Assembly: GCA_023421875.1 (NCBI GenBank)
Contig: JAEZSM010000179.1
Location: 1-18,503, forward strand
Length of the DNA: 18,503 nucleotides
Origin: Spirochaetota bacterium
GTDB taxonomy: Bacteria > Spirochaetota > Spirochaetia > Treponematales > Rectinemataceae
Direction of reading: 5' to 3'
A model generated the notes under the pieces. The model had not been told where the DNA came from. It saw nothing but the letters and a program-made list of their open reading frames with translations, and did not search any database. How positions within the stretch are numbered: position 1 is the first letter of the stretch; the number at the start of each line of letters is the position of its first letter. A program made the position numbers and the translations under genes. Of the stretch, positions 13,601 through 18,503 are shown one piece after another.

Positions 13601-14348
13601 ATCCCTGCCCAACCGGCGCAAGGGCTATACCCAAAAAGCCAAGATCGCCGGCCACTCGGTCTTCCTCAGGACTGGGGAATACGAGGACGGGAACCTGGGC
13701 GAGATTTTCCTCGATATGCACAAGGAAGGGGCCGCCTTCAGAAGCATCCTCAACTCCTTTGCCATCGCCGTTTCCCTGGGCCTCCAGTACGGCGTACCTC
13801 TGGAGGAGTACATCGACGCCTTCACCTTCACCCGCTTCGAACCCAACGGCGTCGTGCAGGGCCACGACTATATCAAGATGGCCACCAGCGTCCTAGACTA
13901 TATCTTCAGGGACCTGGCCATTTCCTACCTGGACAGGCACGAGCTGGGTCAGATCAAGCCAGAAGACCTGGTCTCCACCTCGTTGCAGACCAAGACAGGC
14001 GGAGGGGCTCATAAATCCGCCTTCGACAACGGAAGATCCTCCCACCCCTCCAAGCCGGTCCAAACCAGGAATACTATAGGAGGAGAGGCGCTTGCCATGC
14101 CGGCTGGCTCCTCTCTAAAGCAACGGGAAGCCGCGGCGGCCGAAACAACCTCTCCGCCTGAGTCTGTCGCTCCCGCCGCCGCGGCTTCCGCCGGCCCCTC
14201 CGTAAGTCCATCGATCAAGTCCATGCGCGCGGCGCGGCAAAAGGGCTACGAGGGAGATCCCTGCCCCGTCTGCGGCAACTTGACCCTGGTACGCAACGGT
14301 ACCTGCCTGAAGTGCGAAACCTGCGGCTCGACGACGGGATGCAGCTGA
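10692..14348 (+). CDS. nrdJ: Adenosylcobalamin-dependent (class II) ribonucleotide reductase, full-length NrdJ
   Basis: Reduces ribonucleotides to deoxyribonucleotides with a B12-derived radical, without oxygen. The 1218-residue protein has the 10-stranded RNR barrel. C190 (PHACFI) and C478 (TACNLASL) form the redox pair; N465, C467 and E469 in NPCSE are the finger-loop radical site. The 11-residue step from 467 to 478 equals C408-C419 of the Lactobacillus class II enzyme. PTGTIGLLMD and the later ARG-box-free helices are typical. A C-terminal extension (about 975-1125) matches the TSCPD-type domain of long NrdJ proteins. An Ala/Ser/Pro linker (about 1130-1185) leads to a cysteine-rich tail (CPVC, CLKCETC, terminal GCS) that likely shuttles electrons. 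No ATP-cone or intein is seen. The ATG at 10692 is set by the GGAGGAG Shine-Dalgarno; the frame stays open further upstream only through the promoter. It is convergent with arcA. Confidence 0.97.
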   Translation: MKFERMFTVEGKGPYEGIQWERRSSEIRNPNGKIVFRMDNVIVPSFWSQIATDIIAQKYFRKAGVSAETELAWTKQLPATQTALASPSSKPGSEHDARQVFHRLAYTWSLWGRETGYFDSPEDEKAFYEELLYMLAHQIAAPNSPQWFNTGLHAVYGIEGPAQGHYYVDPSTNEVVKSESAYARPQPHACFILDIQDDLVNEGGIMDLITREARLFKYGSGTGSNFSKIRAANENLSGGGVSSGLLSFLKIADRSAAAVKSGGTTRRAAKMVILDADHPDIEAYVNWKSEEEYKVACLSAGSAVLKRYAETMLRAIEGSGLTGEAALSITDNRALRKAVKEALGAGIPSAWIHQLLSHYRQSGRLLSLPQYDTAWESEAYNTVSGQSSNNSVRVDNAFMKAVAEDSDWNLKARTSGATVKTIKARSLWDKVSLAAWQCADPGIQFHSTINDWHTCLKDGEIRASNPCSEYMFLDDTACNLASLNLISFCDLKTCSFDDEAYRHAIRLWTTVLEISVVMAQFPSKEIARRSYDYRTLGLGFANLGSLLMVMGLAYDSDEGRAVAAALSAILTGEAYAQSARMAAEWGPFVRYAANAETMLKVIRNHRRVAYDAKSEEYEDLGITPIGLKEWACPGNLIAAARETWDQALELGQKHGFRNAQVSAVAPTGTIGLLMDCDTTGVEPDFALVKFKKLAGGGYFKIINSSVPPALRSLGYDEAASKEILRYALGAGSLDKAPGVNLTVLRQKGFSELSISKIESALKSAFSLESCFSPHILGAEQMEALDLLAEEYEDPSFNLLTRLGFSPSEIEEAELYACGTMGLEGAPGLKDEDLPVFDTATPSGKKGTRSIDWKAHIAMMAATQPFISGAISKTINMPNTVSTEEVKGAYMLAWKSMLKSIALYRDGSKLSQPLSALSPGVDMIADSIVALQTGELDDFDTDETELPFDLVRSPKEPELPGLPASPRGIRKSLPNRRKGYTQKAKIAGHSVFLRTGEYEDGNLGEIFLDMHKEGAAFRSILNSFAIAVSLGLQYGVPLEEYIDAFTFTRFEPNGVVQGHDYIKMATSVLDYIFRDLAISYLDRHELGQIKPEDLVSTSLQTKTGGGAHKSAFDNGRSSHPSKPVQTRNTIGGEALAMPAGSSLKQREAAAAETTSPPESVAPAAAASAGPSVSPSIKSMRAARQKGYEGDPCPVCGNLTLVRNGTCLKCETCGSTTGCS

Positions 14349-14352
14349 TCTG

Positions 14353-14404
14353 CTTAAGGTTGTAGTATTTTTTATACGAATATAAGCGATGAACAAGCCT
14401 TAAA
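14353..14404. other. Bulged inverted repeat between convergent nrdJ and arcA
   Basis: In the 51-base gap TTAAGGTTGT (14354-14363) can pair with ACAAGCCTTAA (14393-14403) with one bulged G, enclosing a small GTAT/ATAC hairpin with a run of six T. It overlaps the arcA stop codon. It may be a weak shared terminator for both genes, but it lacks the usual GC stem. Confidence 0.25.
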
Positions 14405-15644
14405 GAGCGTCGCGCTCCACCGGCAGGGTCATGCAGCGCGCCCCGCCGCCGCCCCGGGCCAGTTCGATGCCATCGAAGGTAACCGCCAGCCTTCGATAGG
14501 ATTCGACCGAATCCTTGCCCTTTATGAAGCGCTCCGAAGAGACAATGGCGAAGCCTTCCTTGTCCAGGGCTTCGGCGGTACGGGCATTGCAGGAGTACAC
14601 GAGAATCTTGCCGGGGGCGAAGGCGAAGGAATTGGCGCCCGAAAGCCACTGTTCCCGCTGCTGCTGTATCCTATGTCCTGCGCCGCAGAGCACAGGTTTG
14701 AAATCCCAGCCGCAGCTTTTAAGGCCTTCGACGAGCGACGGCACTTCTGAATACGCGAGTTTTCCCCTTCTTCCGGCGTCGATGCGGTAGACAGTGCTCC
14801 GATGCGTTCCTGTTACGACAGGCTCGTATACCAAGGCGGCATCCCGGTCTATGACGGTGAAAACCATGTCCAGATGAATTGTCGCCCTGGATTTGGGCAG
14901 ATCCACCGCAAAGATCGTAAGGTCCCTGCCAAAGGTCTTGGCGGCGTTTCTGGCTATCCGCTCAACCGCATAGGGGGTCGTGCGTTCGGAGAGGCCGAGC
15001 GCCAGGATATCGGGAGCGATGACGATTATGTCGCCACCCTCGATGGTCAAATAGCGGTTGCGCTCGGCCGGGCCGTCGAAGAGCAGAGCCCGGGCGGTAA
15101 AGTCCGGGTGATGGGTGAAAATGAATTTGGTTATAAGCGCCTCTGCCATCCGTACATCGAAGGCGGTGGCCGCCGACACGGCGCAGTCCCCGATGACCGC
15201 TGCGCTGTCCCGCATAAAATAGGCGTTGGGCAGGGGCCGGGAGAGAAAACTGTGCTTGTCCAGTCTTCCGGCAAGGGAATCCACCGGCGCGGCGAGACCT
15301 TGGACGAGTGCAGAAGCCAATGCCTTGGGCGGCATGGCCATCAGGCTCTTCATGGAGCCCTGGATGGGAAAGCAACGTGTAAGGGAACTCAGAAATTCGA
15401 ACTTGTCCCCCACGTCCTCAAGACAGGCCACCAGGAGATCGAGCAGCTCGTGGACTTCGGCCACCAGCTTGAGAAATTTTTTGAGCTGCAGATACTCGCC
15501 CAGTACTGCGCTCAAGGGGATTATATCGTTGTAGAGGTCCTTCTCGGCCTCATCGGGCGTCATGGCCTCGATTTCCGGTCCGGGAGTATGGAGTATCACC
15601 CTGCGCAGAGTACCGATCTCGCTTTCTATCGCTATACGTGCCAT
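14400..15644 (-). CDS. arcA: Arginine deiminase
   Basis: Hydrolyses L-arginine to citrulline and ammonia, the first step of the arginine deiminase pathway that yields ATP via carbamate kinase and counters acid. The 414-residue length is normal. The guanidino-modifying enzyme fold shows the substrate loop LPNAYFMRD near residue 140, IEGGD (acid residue), H257 in HLDMVF and the nucleophile C404 in the C-terminal GGGGARCMTLPVERD. A helical domain (about 75-130) is typical of bacterial ADI. No ornithine carbamoyltransferase or carbamate kinase gene is next to it in this window. The ATG at 15642-15644 has no Shine-Dalgarno; CATAAT ends 7 bases upstream, so the mRNA may be nearly leaderless. It is divergent from a COG2403-type gene across a region with an ARG-box-like palindrome. 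Confidence 0.97.
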   Translation of the reverse strand: MARIAIESEIGTLRRVILHTPGPEIEAMTPDEAEKDLYNDIIPLSAVLGEYLQLKKFLKLVAEVHELLDLLVACLEDVGDKFEFLSSLTRCFPIQGSMKSLMAMPPKALASALVQGLAAPVDSLAGRLDKHSFLSRPLPNAYFMRDSAAVIGDCAVSAATAFDVRMAEALITKFIFTHHPDFTARALLFDGPAERNRYLTIEGGDIIVIAPDILALGLSERTTPYAVERIARNAAKTFGRDLTIFAVDLPKSRATIHLDMVFTVIDRDAALVYEPVVTGTHRSTVYRIDAGRRGKLAYSEVPSLVEGLKSCGWDFKPVLCGAGHRIQQQREQWLSGANSFAFAPGKILVYSCNARTAEALDKEGFAIVSSERFIKGKDSVESYRRLAVTFDGIELARGGGGARCMTLPVERDAL

Positions 15645-15651
15645 AGGGCGG

Positions 15652-15657
15652 ATTATG
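15652..15657 (-). promoter_or_regulatory. Candidate -10 element of arcA (near-leaderless geometry)
   Basis: CATAAT on the minus strand (5/6 to TATAAT) ends seven bases before the arcA ATG. At 17 bases spacing the -35 region reads AAGATT, a poor match, so an activator may be needed. The hexamer overlaps one of the TGCAT motifs of this intergenic region (15656-15660). Confidence 0.35.
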
Positions 15658-15765
15658 CATCAGCGCCGGAAAAAAATCTTCCCTTCCGCAAAAACCCTCG
15701 TTTTTGCATATTGATAGGAGACTCGCCATCAAACCTGCATGATCTTCCCGGCTCCGCCTTTTTAT

Positions 15766-15783
15766 TATGCATTTATATGCAAA
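15766..15783. promoter_or_regulatory. ARG-box-like palindrome in the arcA / COG2403 divergent region
   Basis: TATGCATTTATATGCAAA agrees with the E. coli ARG-box consensus WNTGAATWWWWATTCANW at 16 of 18 positions; the two mismatches are symmetrical and turn TGAAT/ATTCA into TGCAT/ATGCA. Further TGCAT half-sites lie at 15656-15660, 15705-15709 and 15736-15740. An ArgR/AhrC-type regulator sensing arginine would suit arcA. No regulator gene is in the window, so the identity of the binder is inferred. Confidence 0.45.
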
Positions 15784-15823
15784 ATATAGAATTTCTCCCG
15801 GTTTGCTATTTTATTTCGCATCC

Positions 15824-15852
15824 TTGACAGGCTGAAAAAGCGGACTGATCAT
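15824..15852 (+). promoter_or_regulatory. Putative promoter of the cDPG-synthetase-family gene
   Basis: A perfect TTGACA (15824-15829) is followed after 17 bases by GATCAT (15847-15852, 4/6). Transcription would begin near 15859, about 35 bases before the ATG and upstream of the Shine-Dalgarno GAGGAGG (15881-15887). The ARG-box-like site lies about 40 bases upstream of the -35. Confidence 0.55.
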
Positions 15853-15893
15853 GAAGCGAGGCTCTAAGGCAGTAGCGGAAGAGGAGGCTTTTT

Positions 15894-17222
15894 ATGGAAC
15901 GCAGAAGGATTATCATCATCGGAGCTGCGGGCAGGGATTTCCACAATTTTAACGTCAGGTTCAGGCAAGACCCCTCGGTGGAAGTAGTGGCCTTCACCGC
16001 CGCCCAGATTCCGGATATCGATGGACGGAGCTATCCGGCCCAGCTCGCCGGTCCTCTCTACCCCCAGGGGATACCCATTTACGCCGAGTCGGAGCTCCCC
16101 CGGCTCATCCAGGAGCTGAGGGTCCTGGAATGCGTTTTTTCATATTCCGACGTCACCTACGCCCACGTCATGGCCCTGTCGGCCATCGTCAACGCCGCGG
16201 GCGCCAGCTTCAGCCTCTTGGGCCCCAGGGAAACCCAGATAAAGTCCACCAAGCCCCTTATCGCTGTCTGCGCCGTCCGCACCGGCTCGGGAAAGAGCCA
16301 GACATCACGCAAGATCGTCCAAATGCTCATGGCTAAAGGCTATAAGGTTGTCGCTATCCGACATCCCATGCCCTACGGGGACCTGAGTATCCAAAAGGTC
16401 CAGCGCTTCGCCACGGTGGAAGATCTGGCGCGCCATCACTGCACGATCGAGGAGATGGAGGAATACGAACCCCACATAGTTCGGGGCAATGTAATCTATT
16501 CCGGAGTGGATTACGAAGCCATCCTTCGCCAGGCCGAACAGGAGGCTGATGTCATTCTTTGGGATGGGGGCAACAACGATTTTTCTTTTTACGTCCCCGA
16601 CCTGCTCATCACTGTAGCCGATCCCCTGCGTACCGGCCATGAATTGACCTATTACCCCGGCGAAGCATCCCTGCGCATGGCTGATGCCATCGTTATCAAC
16701 AAGATCGACAGCGCTGGCCCTGAGGATATCCAAACGCTTCGTAAGAATATCGAAAAACTGAATCCAAAGGCGTTGGTCATCGACGCAGCCAGTCCTATAC
16801 GGGTGGACAAGCCCGAACTTATCCGGGGCAAGCGCGTGCTCTGCGTCGAAGACGGTCCTACCCTCACCCACGGGATGATGCGCCTGGGCGCCGGCGTCGT
16901 CGCCGCCCGCAAATACCAGGCAGCCCAAATCGTCGATCCCCGGCCTTACGTGGTGGGTAAGCTGGCTGAAACCTTCAAGATCTATCCCAATATCGGGCCT
17001 TTACTACCCGCCATGGGCTACGGCGAGGAACAGATCGCCGATCTGGAAAAGACAATAAACGCAGCCGACTGCGACAGCGTCGTCGTAGCGACCCCAATCG
17101 ACCTGTCCAGGGTTGTCAAGATCAATAAGCCCGCGGTCAGGGTCGAATACGAGCTCCAGGAAATCGGCAAACCAGATTTGGAAGAGCTGCTCGCCGATTT
17201 TATCGCCAGACACCTGCGCTAA
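15894..17222 (+). CDS. Cyclic 2,3-diphosphoglycerate synthetase family P-loop NTPase (COG2403-type), bacterial role unknown
   Basis: A 442-residue cytosolic protein. The N-terminal part (1-120) is Rossmann-like (RRIIIIGAAGRDFHNFN; FSYSDVTYAHVMAL). The P-loop domain follows, with VRTGSGKSQTSR (P-loop TGSGKS at 130-135), the conserved HPMPYGDL segment, WDGGNND (223-229, Walker-B-like) and NKID (269-272, a guanine-type specificity motif). The archaeal founder makes cyclic 2,3-diphosphoglycerate from 2,3-diphosphoglycerate and ATP; many bacterial members are annotated only as predicted GTPases. Whether this one makes cDPG is unknown. Strong Shine-Dalgarno GAGGAGG and promoter TTGACA fix the start. 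The divergent neighbour is arcA, with a shared ARG-box-like site between them, suggesting a link to arginine or carbamoyl-phosphate metabolism (inference). No T-rich terminator follows on the plus strand. Confidence 0.88.
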   Translation: MERRRIIIIGAAGRDFHNFNVRFRQDPSVEVVAFTAAQIPDIDGRSYPAQLAGPLYPQGIPIYAESELPRLIQELRVLECVFSYSDVTYAHVMALSAIVNAAGASFSLLGPRETQIKSTKPLIAVCAVRTGSGKSQTSRKIVQMLMAKGYKVVAIRHPMPYGDLSIQKVQRFATVEDLARHHCTIEEMEEYEPHIVRGNVIYSGVDYEAILRQAEQEADVILWDGGNNDFSFYVPDLLITVADPLRTGHELTYYPGEASLRMADAIVINKIDSAGPEDIQTLRKNIEKLNPKALVIDAASPIRVDKPELIRGKRVLCVEDGPTLTHGMMRLGAGVVAARKYQAAQIVDPRPYVVGKLAETFKIYPNIGPLLPAMGYGEEQIADLEKTINAADCDSVVVATPIDLSRVVKINKPAVRVEYELQEIGKPDLEELLADFIARHLR

Positions 17223-17261
17223 AAAAAACGGCGGGCCGCCCTTGATCCAGGGCAGCCCGCC
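17221..17261 (-). terminator. Intrinsic terminator of the ferredoxin gene
   Basis: On the minus strand a 12-bp stem with one C-A mismatch (17230-17242 with 17249-17261, 6-base loop) is followed by G and then eight T (complement of 17221-17228). The T tract overlaps the stop codon of the plus-strand COG2403-type gene. On the plus strand no T run follows the hairpin, so for that gene it is a weak terminator. Confidence 0.85.
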
Positions 17262-17270
17262 ATGCGGGTA

Positions 17271-17322
17271 AACGCCGTATAAGGCTTAGAACTACATCCT
17301 AAGCCCTGATGATCGCGGCGTT
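17271..17322 (-). other. Two-tier inverted repeat in the ferredoxin 3' untranslated region
   Basis: AACGCCG (17271-17277) pairs with CGGCGTT (17316-17322), and nested inside GGCTTAG (17283-17289) pairs with CTAAGCC (17299-17305) around a 9-base loop, with internal loops of 5 and 10 bases. Both stems are 7 bp and perfect. The element begins one base after the ferredoxin stop codon on the minus strand and sits before the terminator. It may stabilise the mRNA or give rise to a small 3'-derived RNA; function unknown. Confidence 0.45.
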
Positions 17323-17323
17323 A

Positions 17324-17494
17324 TCAGCCGGCGACAATGGCTTCGGTGGGGCAGACCGCCACACAGGATCCGCAATCTATACATTTGTCCGGATCAATCC
17401 AGCGGGCGTCGTTCTTCTCGCTTATAGCGCTGGTCGGGCACTCGCCCTCGCAGGCTCCACAGTTCACGCAGGCGTCGGTAATCCTGTATGCCAT
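17324..17494 (-). CDS. Small 2[4Fe-4S] ferredoxin, clostridial type
   Basis: A 56-residue electron carrier, the usual length for this class. It begins MAYRITDAC and carries two CxxCxxCxxxCP cluster motifs, CVNCGACEGECP (residues 9-20) and CIDCGSCVAVCP (about 38-49), with no other domain. It serves low-potential electron transfer in anaerobic metabolism, for example with pyruvate:ferredoxin oxidoreductase or hydrogenase. A strong Shine-Dalgarno AAGGAG lies 6 bases before the ATG, the promoter upstream is near consensus and a strong terminator follows, so it looks like a highly expressed single gene. It could be the donor for the FTR-like protein encoded at 5009-5335, though nothing in the sequence ties them directly. 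Confidence 0.96.
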   Translation of the reverse strand: MAYRITDACVNCGACEGECPTSAISEKNDARWIDPDKCIDCGSCVAVCPTEAIVAG

Positions 17495-17527
17495 AGTGTT
17501 CTCCTTGTGTACTGTACGTATGCGGTT

Positions 17528-17556
17528 ATTTTATCACTGCTCTCGGATTGTGTGAA
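17528..17556 (-). promoter_or_regulatory. Strong promoter of the ferredoxin gene
   Basis: On the minus strand TTCACA (17551-17556, 5/6 match) is followed after 17 bases by TGATAAAAT, an extended -10 with TAAAAT (17528-17533, 5/6). The predicted start near 17521 leaves a leader of about 27 bases. This is among the best sigma70-type promoters in the window. It lies in the 78-base gap after the RluA-family gene, so ferredoxin is transcribed on its own. Confidence 0.7.
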
Positions 17557-17572
17557 GTGATGGGAATCAATT

Positions 17573-18499
17573 TTATCGCTCCGCGATCTCCCCGTCGGCT
17601 AATTCGAAAATCTCCGTACCGCCACCGGGACTCGGCAGCTCGAGCCGGTGACACTCAAGATACAATCTGGCCTCGTTTTCCGGCCCAGCAACCCCCGTCA
17701 TCTTCGGCAGTCCATACAGCCTGTCCCCGGCTATGGGATGTCCGCACCAGGCCATGTGGGCGCGGATCTGGTGTCTGAACCCGGCGCGTATCGAAGCTTC
17801 CCAGGCCAGACAGCCCGGCACTGAAGGCCATTTTTCGTTGCCTTCGATGGTTTTGGCAAGCGGTCTGAAATCACTCTGGTACAGCACCTGACTCAGCTTT
17901 TTTACCTGTCGACGCCGCTGAACCATCTTGAGCCCAGGTTGGGGCGCCAGGCAGGCAACCCGCTGGGCCTTTGGCCCATACGAGCGAAAATAACTTTCAA
18001 CGCTAAACTCCCGGCCTTCATAGAACGGATCGCCCCTATCCCGGAAAAGGCAAGGGGGCATGGAACCCTCCAGACCTTCTTCATGCAAAGTCTGGGTCGC
18101 AAAAAGCCAGTATCGTTTCCGGGTTCGTCCCCTCGCCTGCTCCTCCAGGACCTGAAAAAAAATCTTGGGTTTTCTCGCGAATGCCACGAGTCCCGAGGTT
18201 TCCCTGTCCAGGCGGGAGAGCATGCCTAGTTCGCGCCGCGCCCTGAAAAGCACCGTATCTGGGTTCGCCACGCTCGAGTCCGGCGAGGCGGAACCCACAG
18301 GACTTAAGGCCGCGTAGGCTGACTTTTGGTCTGGATAGCCCGTTCTTACCCATTCCAAAAGGTTTTCACCGGAATCGCCGGAGGCAACGGACACGGAATG
18401 CATGCCCGCGGGCTTGAAAAAAACGCGGTAGGAATCAGTCTCGAAGGCGAGAAAGGGAGTGTAGCAGGGTGAAAAAGGCCTGCTAGTATCGCTACCCAA
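17573..18499 (-). CDS. RluA-family 23S rRNA/tRNA pseudouridine synthase, 5' end near window edge
   Basis: Isomerises uridine to pseudouridine in structured RNA, probably rRNA. The visible 308 codons carry the RluA-family motifs: FFKPAGMHSV (27-36, beta strand and loop of the catalytic core), RLDRETSG (96-103) with catalytic D98, ARKPKIFF, and GFRHQIRAHMAWCGHPIAGDRLYG (about 238-261), the HQIR and GD.LYG signature. No S4 RNA-binding domain is seen. The core is somewhat long because of insertions around 60-85 and 130-200. The first usable codon inside the window is a TTG at 18499; only four bases lie beyond, so the real start could be outside. Which uridine it targets cannot be read from sequence. 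Confidence 0.9.
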   Translation of the reverse strand: MGSDTSRPFSPCYTPFLAFETDSYRVFFKPAGMHSVSVASGDSGENLLEWVRTGYPDQKSAYAALSPVGSASPDSSVANPDTVLFRARRELGMLSRLDRETSGLVAFARKPKIFFQVLEEQARGRTRKRYWLFATQTLHEEGLEGSMPPCLFRDRGDPFYEGREFSVESYFRSYGPKAQRVACLAPQPGLKMVQRRRQVKKLSQVLYQSDFRPLAKTIEGNEKWPSVPGCLAWEASIRAGFRHQIRAHMAWCGHPIAGDRLYGLPKMTGVAGPENEARLYLECHRLELPSPGGGTEIFELADGEIAER

Positions 18500-18503
18500 G
18501 AGC

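Noticed and set aside
14802..15827. Plus-strand open frame of 341 codons
   Set aside because: Antisense to arcA over nearly all its length and continuing into its promoter; arcA has every catalytic residue.
16305..16928. Minus-strand open frame of 207 codons
   Set aside because: Antisense shadow of the COG2403-type gene, which has conserved nucleotide-binding motifs on the plus strand.
1..18503. Mobile elements, prophage genes, CRISPR repeats
   Set aside because: No transposase, integrase, terminal repeats or regularly spaced repeats were seen; gene order and codon use look like ordinary chromosome.

Overview
The window reads as a compact, GC-rich chromosomal stretch of an anaerobic or micro-oxic bacterium. 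I see no insertion sequence, phage gene, CRISPR array or rRNA gene. My best guess for the host is a spirochaete (Treponema-like). This rests on the overall look of the proteins and the gene set: a full-length B12-dependent ribonucleotide reductase, a RelA/SpoT-TPR fusion, arginine deiminase and a ferredoxin-thioredoxin-reductase-like protein. It is an inference, and no single marker here proves it.

Layout. Bases 1-123 hold a strong bidirectional terminator. lepA (elongation factor 4) follows on the minus strand. From a shared mirror-symmetric promoter region, a six-gene plus-strand operon (2009-7751) runs the other way: MFS transporter, class II CPD photolyase, CGFC glutaredoxin, FTR-like iron-sulfur disulfide reductase, cysteine desulfurase, and a rhodanese-less ThiI. 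Its genes overlap by 4, 4 and 1 bases or lie within 11 bases of each other. Facing it on the minus strand are a tRNA-Glu(UUC) with its own promoter and terminator, a RelA/SpoT-domain protein with C-terminal TPRs, and an Amidase_3 cell-wall hydrolase. A 210-base divergent region with NrdR-like boxes and a leader hairpin precedes nrdJ on the plus strand. nrdJ converges on arcA (arginine deiminase, minus). arcA is divergent from a gene of the cyclic 2,3-diphosphoglycerate synthetase family (COG2403-type), and an ARG-box-like palindrome lies between them. A 56-residue 2[4Fe-4S] ferredoxin and an RluA-family pseudouridine synthase, both minus strand, close the window; the latter may lose its true start at the edge.

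How the genes may work together. The operon joins sulfur transfer (cysteine desulfurase to ThiI, making 4-thiouridine at tRNA position 8) with a thiol-reduction module (FTR-like protein plus glutaredoxin) that could take electrons from ferredoxin. ThiI and NrdJ both form disulfides during catalysis, so either could be a client. This is the most system-like proposal in the window, and it is inferred.

The most unusual direct sequence observation concerns translation starts. Four gene heads (lepA, the MFS gene, relA-TPR and arcA) have no Shine-Dalgarno sequence but have a 5/6 match to TATAAT ending exactly 6 or 7 bases before the ATG. That is the geometry expected of leaderless mRNAs. Other genes in the window (nrdJ, the COG2403 gene, ferredoxin, glutaredoxin) have ordinary Shine-Dalgarno sites.
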